This document shows, in pieces, positions 16,294 through 22,958 of a stretch of 32,715 nucleotides of DNA. How positions within the stretch are numbered: the stretch's first letter is position 1; each line of letters begins with the position of its first letter. The translations under genes were made by a program, and so were the position numbers. Origin of the DNA: a bacterium (GTDB lineage: Bacteria; CLD3; SB21); the NCBI GenBank assembly GCA_016787925.1, contig JAEUSK010000301.1, positions 1 to 32,715 of the forward strand. The letters run 5' to 3'. Below the pieces are notes generated by a model. That model saw only the letters and a program-made list of their open reading frames with translations, was not told the DNA's origin and did not search any database.

Positions 16294-17394
16294 TTAGGAC
16301 TTAAATCTGCTTAACAGCAGATCGTTCGTCGGATACTGCCGGATCAAATCCAGCGCGCTGCTCATAGCGTCTTTAGGCATCATCCTCGCCAATGACCGGC
16401 GTAAAGCATAATGTTTATCGGTGGCGGGCCCAAAAAGTAATTCTTCGTTACGTGTTCCGGAGGCATTGAGATCAATAGCGGGAAAAATCCGCAAGTCGGC
16501 TAATTCCCGGTTCAACACCAATTCCATATTTCCTGTACCCTTGAACTCCTGAAAGATCAGTTCGTCCATTCGTGAATTCGTTTCGATCAGCGCCGTGGCG
16601 ATAATCGTGAGTGATCCGCCGTGTTCAATATTGCGCGCCGCGCCGAATAGGCGTTTGGGAATTTCCAGTGCGCGGATATCCACGCCGCCGGACATGGTTC
16701 GGCCGCTGCCTTTTTGATGCACATTAAATACGCGTCCGAGCCGCGTCAGCGAATCCAGCAGTAACGCGACATCCTTGCCGGCTTCGACCTTGCGTTTGGC
16801 ATATTCCAAAACGAGCTGGGCTAACCGCATGTGCTGCCCGCCCTGGCTGTCGCTGGAACTCGCAAATACTTCACCTTTGACCGTACGTTGCATGTCGGTA
16901 ACTTCTTCCGGCCGTTCATCGATAAGCAAAACCATAAGGTCAATATCGGGGCTGTTAACGCTGATGGCGTGAGCCATATCCTGCATGAGGCGTGTTTTTC
17001 CGGCTTTTGGCGGAGCAACAATCAGGGCGCGCTGGCCTTTCCCGATCGGACAAAAGAGATCGACAACCCGCATGGAGCGGGAACTGTCTTTTCCTTCAAG
17101 CCGGATCCATTCATCGGGTTGAATGGGTTGAAATGAAGAGAAATCAGGAATCTTCGCCCATTCCTCCGGTGTGATATCGTTCACCGATTCGATGGCCGAA
17201 AGCTGCACGTTGCCTTTATCGCTCGGTTTGGATGTACCTTTGATGAAAACGCCTGCACGCAGCCTGTGTTTCTGAATCATGGCCGGTGCAACATAAACGT
17301 CGGATGTACTGTTTTTTATTGTAATTGAGACGTCACGAATGAATCCGAATCCTTTCGGATCAATCTCGAGCATCCCGCTGATAGGATGAGACAT
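16294..17394 (-). CDS. rho: Transcription termination factor Rho, short form
   Basis: Hexameric RNA-dependent ATPase that releases RNA polymerase from untranslated transcripts. The cold-shock-like RNA-binding domain starts almost at residue 1 (SGMLEIDPKGFGFIRD). The ATPase core has Walker A APPKAGKT (127-134), LIDERPEEVTDM (157-168), Walker B ALLLDSLTRLGR (210-221), the Q-loop SGRTMSGGVD (230-239) and the R-loop EFKGTGN (283-289), ending with NASGTRNEELL. At 366 aa it is shorter than the roughly 419-aa E. coli protein because the N-terminal helix bundle is missing. No clear SD precedes the ATG, and an in-frame stop lies about 30 bp upstream, so a longer start is not available nearby. A promoter-like site is at 17435-17463. 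Confidence 0.97.
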   Translation of the reverse strand: MSHPISGMLEIDPKGFGFIRDVSITIKNSTSDVYVAPAMIQKHRLRAGVFIKGTSKPSDKGNVQLSAIESVNDITPEEWAKIPDFSSFQPIQPDEWIRLEGKDSSRSMRVVDLFCPIGKGQRALIVAPPKAGKTRLMQDMAHAISVNSPDIDLMVLLIDERPEEVTDMQRTVKGEVFASSSDSQGGQHMRLAQLVLEYAKRKVEAGKDVALLLDSLTRLGRVFNVHQKGSGRTMSGGVDIRALEIPKRLFGAARNIEHGGSLTIIATALIETNSRMDELIFQEFKGTGNMELVLNRELADLRIFPAIDLNASGTRNEELLFGPATDKHYALRRSLARMMPKDAMSSALDLIRQYPTNDLLLSRFKS

Positions 17395-17434
17395 TAATAA
17401 AGAGGGGTTAATGAGAGATGTGAATTATGTGTAT

Positions 17435-17463
17435 AATATACTATTTTTTTTGAATCGTAACAA
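17435..17463 (-). promoter_or_regulatory. Promoter-like sequence upstream of rho
   Basis: On the minus strand TTGTTA and TATATT are separated by exactly 17 bp, including an eight-A tract in the spacer. It lies 40 bp before the rho ATG. The spacing and -10 box match the site at 1223-1251. Confidence 0.45.
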
Positions 17464-17478
17464 TTTTTTTTTGAAAAT

Positions 17479-18474
17479 TTATTTTTTTAAATGACTGTCA
17501 AAAAATGATGCGGTGCGTTCCATCACCAATGGCCAGGCGTTAATGAATTCGTGCAGTTCATCAGGATACTCGTAATATACAACATCCTTACGGTGTGTTT
17601 TCAAAGAGTCGTCCAGTTTACGCGCCCATTCCACCGGACAGGATTCGTCAGTCGTGCCGTGATGAATAAGGATCGGCGATTTAATTTGATACAGAAAAAA
17701 CATCGGCGACATATTATCCCAAAAAGCCGGGTTCTCCTGAGGGCTTCCATAAAGTTCAAATATTTTCTTTGACAGCCCCGGGCGTCTTGAATCCCAGCGG
17801 TAAAAATTGTCCCGGATATCCGCGCTGACGGTGCCGAAAAGAACGAATGCTTGTACCAATTCAGGCTGCGAGACCATGATATTCAGACAAATACCGCCGC
17901 CCATGGAGTGGCCCAGCATACCGACGTTTGCGGCATCAACAAATGTGAAGCCGGCGTTTTTCACGGCATGAACGGCGTTGATCACATCCTCGACATAACC
18001 TAAACGAAAACGCGGATTGTTTAATGAGTCTTTATCGGACTGCGCGTGGTTTCGATAATCCGGATGAATTACAACGTAACCTTTTTTTGCAAGATAATCC
18101 TGTTCTCTTTTTAGTCCGCGCCCGTTGGTATATACGTCCGGGTCAATGTAGCCGTGATTGAGGATCACAACAGGGAAAGGCCCGCGGCCTTTTGGAACGT
18201 TCATGATGCCGGAAATTTTTAAATCGCCGCTCTTGTACGTAATGTAATAACGGGTATAAAATGCGTTGTCATCCAATACTTTTCCAAGTTTAAGATCCGT
18301 TCCGGATAACCTTTTTCGGCTGAAGTTCGGTATAGATACCGAATCAACCCAGCGTTTAATTTGAGGCGCATCAGGCTGCGCGGCCTGTTCGCTGAAATCC
18401 GGATAAAATATCCAGCTTAAACAAACGATGAAGATAATAAGAGCGCTTAAGCTCAGGCTCATTTTAAAGCTCAT
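17479..18474 (-). CDS. Alpha/beta hydrolase, membrane-anchored or exported
   Basis: Serine hydrolase of the S9/dienelactone hydrolase type. Counting from the TTG at 18513, the nucleophile is S203 in GMLGHSMGGGICL, the acid is D289 in HHGTTDESCP and the base is H321 in PDELHEF; the oxyanion HG motif is ILNHGYIDPD. An N-terminal hydrophobic helix (SALIIFIVCLSWIFYP) is a signal anchor or signal peptide, so the enzyme faces the periplasm. The frame extends to a TTG at 18513, but I prefer the ATG at 18474 (or 18462); none has a good SD. The gene lies just behind the histidine kinase gene and is probably in its operon. Substrate is unknown: an ester or a peptide are both possible. Confidence 0.85.
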   Translation of the reverse strand: MSFKMSLSLSALIIFIVCLSWIFYPDFSEQAAQPDAPQIKRWVDSVSIPNFSRKRLSGTDLKLGKVLDDNAFYTRYYITYKSGDLKISGIMNVPKGRGPFPVVILNHGYIDPDVYTNGRGLKREQDYLAKKGYVVIHPDYRNHAQSDKDSLNNPRFRLGYVEDVINAVHAVKNAGFTFVDAANVGMLGHSMGGGICLNIMVSQPELVQAFVLFGTVSADIRDNFYRWDSRRPGLSKKIFELYGSPQENPAFWDNMSPMFFLYQIKSPILIHHGTTDESCPVEWARKLDDSLKTHRKDVVYYEYPDELHEFINAWPLVMERTASFFDSHLKK

Positions 18475-18519
18475 GGTATTATGCAATTTATGTGACGAAA
18501 TGCGGATGCTCAAACAGAG

Positions 18520-19947
18520 CTAACGAATTTCAAGGTTATTTGTTGCAGGAATTCTGACCGTAACGGATGTACCGAAACCTTCCTTGCTTTTGAGTGAAAT
18601 AGTTCCGTGATGCAATTCGGCGATCATTTTACAGATGGAAAGGCCCAATCCCGTTCCGCCTGTTTCGCGCGACCGATCTTTTTGAACTCTGTAAAATCGA
18701 TCAAAAACGTGTTCACTGTCTTCCCCCGATATACCAATGCCGCGATCCGTGACTACAATCTCTGCATAATATGTTTTTCCGTTTTCAGCCAATTGCTTTT
18801 TTATAGATACGTCGATGGGTTCTGTTCCGGCTGTAAATTTCGACGCGTTAGATATTATATTAAGAAATAACTGATAGAGCAAATTTTTATCCGCTTCGAT
18901 GACAATTCCGGGTTCGTGTTCACATCGCAGCGTTTGTTTACGCATCGCGCATATCATTTCCCAATCTTTGGAAAACTCAAGGCAAAAGTCTTCAATATGA
19001 ATGGGTTCCGTCTGAATTCGCAGTTCTTTCGCGTCCGCGCGCGCCAGCAGGAGGAGATCATCGACGATCCGGATTACGTGTAAGGTTTCTTCCAGCAGGC
19101 CGGATAGAATTTCAATATATTCTTCGGATGTCCGGTCTTTTGTCAGACTAACCTCAATATTACCGCGCAAGACCGTGAGCGGCGTCCGCAACTCGTGCGA
19201 TACATTGGATGAAAATTCATTAATCTGGCTAAATGACTTTTCCAGGCGGTCAAAAAGCCGATTGAGTGAGTCGCTGAGATTTTCAATTTCCTTTTCCGAA
19301 TCTTTTAGTTCGATTCGTCTACCCGGAGACTGCAGATCTATTCGTCCAGCAACCTGCTGTATCGCCAATAGCGGCCTTGTCACGCGATTGGCAAAGAAAA
19401 CTGCGACGGTAAAACTGATTAGGATCAGTACAACAAGCGAAATAAATATCGTCCGTTCAAATACTTCCAAGAAATAAGCGGTCCGGCGGTAATTTTCAGC
19501 TGCCAGCACATATCCAATAATTCTTTCATTCTTTCTTATCGGAAACACCACACAAAAATATTTTACCGAATCCATGTCGATGTCATAGGACTCCACGGCT
19601 TCGGTTGGAAGAAATTTGTGGAAGGATTGAAATTCAAAACGGCCCAAATTTTCAGATTTGTGCAGCGTAGTAAAAGCCGTGTCGGTAACTAGGATATATC
19701 GGGAATAGTCCGAATTTTTGAGATGTTCCAGTTCCTGCCATTCTTTGCTGGGCTCAATAATGGTCCGGCCTTTTTCATAACGAACGTAATCGGCAAATTC
19801 CTGCGATTCATTTGCCAAATCCGATTTCATTTTTGCCCTGATCAAGTTATCAAAGGAGAGGTAAAACACGGCGGAAGTTGCCGCGGCCATAAATAATCCG
19901 AGAAAAACAAAAACAAGGATGAACTTCGTTCTCAGGCTGAGGCTCAT
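18520..19947 (-). CDS. Sensor histidine kinase (HAMP, HisKA, HATPase)
   Basis: Inner-membrane kinase of 475 aa. TM1 is at about 10-30, followed by a periplasmic sensor region of about 130 residues (31-162), TM2 at 167-187, then HAMP (NRVTRPLLAIQQVAGRI). The phosphoacceptor is H251 in SSNVSHELRTPLTVL. The ATPase domain has the N box LFLNIISNASKF (360-371), G1 DRGIGISG (401-408), F box VFDRFYR, and G2 GGTGLGLSICK (430-440). Its start overlaps the response regulator stop by 4 bp. It pairs with the OmpR-type regulator and the alpha/beta hydrolase, whose gene follows at once. The signal sensed cannot be read from the sequence. Confidence 0.95.
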   Translation of the reverse strand: MSLSLRTKFILVFVFLGLFMAAATSAVFYLSFDNLIRAKMKSDLANESQEFADYVRYEKGRTIIEPSKEWQELEHLKNSDYSRYILVTDTAFTTLHKSENLGRFEFQSFHKFLPTEAVESYDIDMDSVKYFCVVFPIRKNERIIGYVLAAENYRRTAYFLEVFERTIFISLVVLILISFTVAVFFANRVTRPLLAIQQVAGRIDLQSPGRRIELKDSEKEIENLSDSLNRLFDRLEKSFSQINEFSSNVSHELRTPLTVLRGNIEVSLTKDRTSEEYIEILSGLLEETLHVIRIVDDLLLLARADAKELRIQTEPIHIEDFCLEFSKDWEMICAMRKQTLRCEHEPGIVIEADKNLLYQLFLNIISNASKFTAGTEPIDVSIKKQLAENGKTYYAEIVVTDRGIGISGEDSEHVFDRFYRVQKDRSRETGGTGLGLSICKMIAELHHGTISLKSKEGFGTSVTVRIPATNNLEIR

Positions 19948-20618
19948 TTATTTTCTTCTTTTAAAACATAACCGGCGCCCCGCACGGTATGGATAAGCGG
20001 CTTACTATCGCCGACATCAAGTTTTTTGCGGATATAATTAATATAAACGTCAATTAAATTAGTCCCGCGGTCAAAGTCAATGTTCCACACATGTTCGGTT
20101 AAGGTCGCCCGGTTGATGAGGCGATTCTTGTTCCGCACAAGATACTCCAGGATCAAAAATTCTTTGTTGGACAATTCGATGGGTTTCCCTCCCCGCATAA
20201 CTTTACGCTCAGTAACATTGATTTCGAGGTCGCCCGCGGTCAGTTTGTCCGCCGATCGCGAACCGCGCCGCAGCAGCGCACGTATGCGTGCGAGTAATTC
20301 CATAAAGGAAAACGGTTTGGACAAATAATCATCGGCGCCTGCATCGAGACCGGTAATTTTGTCCTGAGTAGTTTCCTTGGCCGTTAAGAAAAGAATTGGA
20401 ATGTCCTTCGAGAATTCCCTGATCTTTTTACAAACCTTGATCCCATCCAGCCCCGGCAGCATCCAATCAAGGATAATGAGGTCGTAGGACTCGGCTCCCG
20501 CAGCTTCAAGGCCTGAATGGCCGTCATGTCTAACGTCTATTGTATAACCCGATTCCGTCAAACCTCTGACAATAAAGGCCGCTACCTTTTTGTCGTCTTC
20601 AATCAGTAACAAGCGCAT
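19944..20618 (-). CDS. OmpR/PhoB-family response regulator
   Basis: DNA-binding regulator of 224 aa: receiver with D8-D9, phosphoacceptor D51 (IILDWMLPGLDG), T79 and K101-P102; then a winged-helix DNA-binding domain (KLTAGDLEINVTERKV ... LSNKEFLILEYLVRN ... LIDVYINYIRKKLD ... IHTVRGAGYVLKEE). It is the first gene of the regulator-kinase-hydrolase unit, with a 4-bp ATGA overlap to the kinase. Upstream lies a 232-bp AT-rich region shared with the divergent thioredoxin gene. Its targets are not shown; autoregulation and control of the neighbouring hydrolase are reasonable guesses. Confidence 0.95.
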   Translation of the reverse strand: MRLLLIEDDKKVAAFIVRGLTESGYTIDVRHDGHSGLEAAGAESYDLIILDWMLPGLDGIKVCKKIREFSKDIPILFLTAKETTQDKITGLDAGADDYLSKPFSFMELLARIRALLRRGSRSADKLTAGDLEINVTERKVMRGGKPIELSNKEFLILEYLVRNKNRLINRATLTEHVWNIDFDRGTNLIDVYINYIRKKLDVGDSKPLIHTVRGAGYVLKEENK

Positions 20619-20850
20619 AAACTTATTCCAAGGAATTTATCGGCTAAGTTAAAGTGAAAAAGGGCTTTTTGCAAGTTTTCGACATTAAGATTTATTAATC
20701 TCCGGCAGGAAACGGCCTTATGATTATGCTTTATTGCTATAGACTCTTTGTATATATTAATCTGAAGCATGATAAATACTCGGGAATATTTTAACTTGTA
20801 ATCTGTTATACAACTACTTAACTTTATAACTATAAACTTATATAAAAATT

Positions 20851-21192
20851 ATGACAGAAAAAACACCTAAATCATTTGAAGAATTGATTCAAGTCAGTGA
20901 AGTGCCTGTTTTTGTTGATTTCTGGGCAGAATGGTGCGGGCCATGCCGCATGGTGGCGCCATCAGTAAAACAGCTTGCCGAAGAACTTGCCGGCCGTCTG
21001 ACGGTGATAAAAATCAATGTGGATGAGAAACCCGAAATTGCCTCTCAATACGGCATTCAGAGTATCCCAACTTTTATGATCTTCTACAAAGGAAAAGCCG
21101 TTTCCCGCTTTTCAGGCGCGATGCCTTATCCGATGTTGAAACAGGAAGTGGAAAAAAACTTATTGCACCTGAACGAAACCGCAATCGCATAA
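20851..21192 (+). CDS. trxA: Thioredoxin
   Basis: Cytoplasmic dithiol reductant of 113 aa with the canonical WCGPC active site (C29 and C32 in FWAEWCGPCRMVAP) and the cis-proline loop IQSIPTFMIF. No signal peptide. The upstream region is AT-rich and has no clear SD. It is the first gene of a dense plus-strand run (OsmC, DUF302, small membrane proteins, DUF6132, DUF2892), in which it is likely the general electron donor. The short spacing (9 bp to the OsmC ATG) supports co-transcription. Confidence 0.95.
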   Translation: MTEKTPKSFEELIQVSEVPVFVDFWAEWCGPCRMVAPSVKQLAEELAGRLTVIKINVDEKPEIASQYGIQSIPTFMIFYKGKAVSRFSGAMPYPMLKQEVEKNLLHLNETAIA

Positions 21193-21201
21193 AAGGCCTT
21201 G

Positions 21202-21606
21202 ATGGAAACAACAGTTAAATGGATCTCAGATAAACATTTCAAAGGTTTTGCGGAAAATAAGACTGCGATCGACATGGATGACGTACAAAAGGGTGCGCCA
21301 ACGCCGATGGAAATTCTGCTGATGAGCCTCGCCGGCTGCGGCGGTATCGACATTGTTCCCATGCTAAAGAAAATGAGGCAGGAACTTGTCGCTTTTGAAA
21401 CGACCATTAAGGCTGAACGGGCGCATGACCATCCCAAAGTATTTACGAAGATCCATCTCGATTATCATTTTACAGGAAAAAAACTGGACCCGAATTCCGT
21501 AGAAAAAGCAATTACACTCAGTCATGAAACCTATTGTTCTATTGCTGCCATGTTAAAACCCACGGCAGAGATCACTTATTCTTATAAAATAAGCGAAGTA
21601 GCATAA
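21202..21606 (+). CDS. OsmC-family peroxiredoxin-like protein
   Basis: Member of the OsmC/Ohr fold (134 aa). Two conserved cysteines, C46 in SLAGCGGID and C112 in HETYCSIAAML, are placed as in OsmC proteins that reduce peroxides through a Cys pair. GAPTPMEILLMSLAGC is the usual family signature. The frame extends one codon to a TTG at 21199, but the ATG at 21202, behind AAAAGG, is the likely start. It follows trxA by 9 bp, and thioredoxin could recycle it. Whether its substrate is an organic hydroperoxide, a sulfane-sulfur species or something else cannot be told from sequence. Confidence 0.92.
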   Translation: METTVKWISDKHFKGFAENKTAIDMDDVQKGAPTPMEILLMSLAGCGGIDIVPMLKKMRQELVAFETTIKAERAHDHPKVFTKIHLDYHFTGKKLDPNSVEKAITLSHETYCSIAAMLKPTAEITYSYKISEVA

Positions 21607-21616
21607 GGAAATAAAT

Positions 21617-22003
21617 ATGGAATACGGATTTTCAAAAACCGTAGGTTACTCCTATGACCAAGCCGTTGAAAAAGTCACGGAAGAATTGAAGAAAGAAGGC
21701 TTCGGCGTACTTACTTCCATCGATGTCAAAGATACCATGAAAAAGAAACTTGATGTTGATTTCAAAAAGTACGTCATTCTTGGCGCCTGTAACCCGGGAT
21801 TGGCTCATAAAGCGCTGACCGCAGAAATTGATCTGGGCCTGCTCCTGCCGTGCAACGTGATTGTCTATGAAAACGACCAAAATAAAACGGTCATCGGTTT
21901 TTTTGATCCCAAGTTGATGGCAAAGCTGATTGACAATCCGGAATTAAATGGCATCGCGGACGAAGTGTTCCATAAACTCCAACGGGTCTACGCTGAATTA
22001 TAG
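21617..22003 (+). CDS. DUF302 protein
   Basis: The 128-aa protein has the DUF302 pattern: a beta-alpha start (YGFSKTVGYSYDQAVEKVTE), EGFGVLTSIDVKDTMKKKL, YVILGACNPGLAHKAL and LGLLLPCNVIVYEN. The GACNP and LLPCN cysteines are typical of the family. It has no known enzymatic activity but is often encoded with thioredoxin-, rhodanese- or sulfur-handling genes. AAGGAAATAA precedes the ATG, 10 bp behind the OsmC stop. It is soluble, and its role in redox or sulfur chemistry is inferred from context only. Confidence 0.92.
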   Translation: MEYGFSKTVGYSYDQAVEKVTEELKKEGFGVLTSIDVKDTMKKKLDVDFKKYVILGACNPGLAHKALTAEIDLGLLLPCNVIVYENDQNKTVIGFFDPKLMAKLIDNPELNGIADEVFHKLQRVYAEL

Positions 22004-22009
22004 TCAAAT

Positions 22010-22237
22010 ATGAACCCTAAGAAACCCTGGATATATCCGCTGCTGGCATCCTTAACACTGGGGCTAGCCCCCTTCACGCCTGAGCCTCATATTTGGAAGC
22101 AATTGGCAGCCATATGGCATGGCACTTTTCATGAATGGATCGACTGGTTCGATCTCGTTTTGCACGGATTTCCGTGGATCTGGTTGACGGCGGTGGTGAT
22201 GAGAATGTTAATAAATAAAAGCCCCGATAAACTATGA
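22010..22237 (+). CDS. Small membrane protein (75 aa)
   Basis: Two hydrophobic segments (WIYPLLASLTLGLAPF, about 7-22, and VLHGFPWIWLTAVVMRML, about 50-67) flank a Trp- and His-rich loop (EPHIWKQLAAIWHG). Small proteins starting with a similar LTLGLAPFxPEPH motif occur near heavy-metal or RND-type genes in other FCB-group bacteria, but this protein is far too short to be a transporter. It begins 6 bp after the DUF302 stop, so it is likely translated from the same mRNA. The loop histidines and tryptophans could interact with metal or lipid head groups, which is speculative. Confidence 0.75.
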   Translation: MNPKKPWIYPLLASLTLGLAPFTPEPHIWKQLAAIWHGTFHEWIDWFDLVLHGFPWIWLTAVVMRMLINKSPDKL

Positions 22238-22293
22238 TCGGTCCGGATTTTACAAAAAATTTATATTGAATCGTCTTTAAAAGAAAGCAAATC

Positions 22294-22380
22294 ATGAGTG
22301 AATGGAAAGTGCTGTTGTTTCTGGCAGGATATTTCTTGTTGATGTATTACATCTTGCCAAAATTGGGCGTGCCTACTTGA
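22294..22380 (+). CDS. Micro-ORF, 28-aa single-helix membrane peptide
   Basis: A 29-codon frame encodes a peptide beginning MSEWKVLLFL, with one hydrophobic helix (LLFLAGYFLLMYYIL) and ending in LPKLGVPT. It lies 56 bp behind the 75-aa membrane gene, and its TGA directly abuts the ATG of the next micro-ORF (zero-base spacing). The SD is weak (AAAGAAAG). The clean hydrophobic core with a Pro-Lys turn, and the head-to-tail packing with coding neighbours, argue for a real gene rather than chance. Family and role are unknown to me. Confidence 0.65.
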   Translation: MSEWKVLLFLAGYFLLMYYILPKLGVPT

Positions 22381-22464
22381 ATGAACAGCTCTTGTTCCGT
22401 GTCGAACAAGCCCAAAATCAAGAAAAAAATTGAAGCCGACGAACCTTCCGAGGGATTAGAATGA
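22381..22464 (+). CDS. Micro-ORF, 27-aa Cys-containing basic/acidic peptide
   Basis: The peptide starts MNSSCSVSNKPKIKKK and ends in an acidic EADEPSEGLE. It has a single cysteine at position 5 and a lysine-rich middle. It begins immediately after the stop of the previous micro-ORF, and its TGA overlaps the ATG of the DUF6132 gene (ATGA), a classic translational-coupling arrangement. It has no transmembrane helix. It may be a standalone peptide or a coupling leader for DUF6132. Evidence is positional; no homologue can be named. Confidence 0.5.
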   Translation: MNSSCSVSNKPKIKKKIEADEPSEGLE

Positions 22465-22664
22465 AAAAGAAATTATTATTTATTGCGTTAGGAGCCGGAG
22501 CCGGTTTCGCGTATTATTATTTTATCGGATGCAATAACGGTAGCTGCCTTATTCAAAGCAACCCGTACATCAGCAGCACATATGGCGCCGCCGTGGGATG
22601 GGCCGTCTCTACCGTATCGCTCCCGCGTAAAAAAAACAAAAAAGATCAGGATTCTTTGATCTGA
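22461..22664 (+). CDS. DUF6132-like membrane protein
   Basis: The 67-aa protein has a hydrophobic N-terminal helix (LLFIALGAGAGFAYYYFIGC), then CNNGSCLIQSNPYISSTYGAAVGWA, which matches the GCxxGxCxIxSxPxxS pattern of the DUF6132 family, and a basic tail (RKKNKKDQ). The two cysteines are close to the membrane face. The family is typically found with thiosulfate- or sulfur-handling and DUF2892 proteins. Its ATG overlaps the previous micro-ORF stop. Role is inferred from context; function is unknown. Confidence 0.82.
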   Translation: MKKKLLFIALGAGAGFAYYYFIGCNNGSCLIQSNPYISSTYGAAVGWAVSTVSLPRKKNKKDQDSLI

Positions 22665-22706
22665 TCATTAGTCATACACAATACTTACTAAAAAGGAGTT
22701 GGGCTT

Positions 22707-22898
22707 ATGAAATGCAATGTAGGTAATGCCGATCGTATGTTTCGCATCATTGGCGGCATGGTAATAATCGCTTTGGGATTAATTTTTCAGTCATGGTGGG
22801 GAGTTATTGGTCTGTTACCGATTTTGACTGGAACTCTTCGTTGGTGTCCATTGTATTTACCTTTCAAAATCAGTACAGACAAGACGAATCAGGCTTAA
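22707..22898 (+). CDS. DUF2892 (YgaP-like) membrane protein
   Basis: A 63-aa two-helix protein: MKCNVGNADRMFRIIGGMVI is the typical DUF2892 start, followed by IIALGLIFQSWWGVIGLLPI and a CPLYLPFKISTD tail. In E. coli YgaP this domain anchors a rhodanese, and elsewhere it accompanies sulfur-transfer genes. An SD (AAAAAGGAG) is present. It is the last gene of the run before a strong terminator at 22907. The 42-bp gap behind DUF6132 is free of any terminator. Confidence 0.9.
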   Translation: MKCNVGNADRMFRIIGGMVIIALGLIFQSWWGVIGLLPILTGTLRWCPLYLPFKISTDKTNQA

Positions 22899-22906
22899 AT
22901 AACAAC

Positions 22907-22935
22907 AGGGAAATGTTTCTACATTTCCCTTTTTC
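22907..22935 (+). terminator. Rho-independent terminator at the end of the thiol-gene run
   Basis: A perfect 9-bp stem, AGGGAAATG / CATTTCCCT, with a 6-nt loop is followed by TTTTT. It lies just after the DUF2892 stop and would also work poorly in reverse for the patatin gene. Confidence 0.85.
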
Positions 22936-22958
22936 TACAGCCGCAGTTCCGCAGCGCA

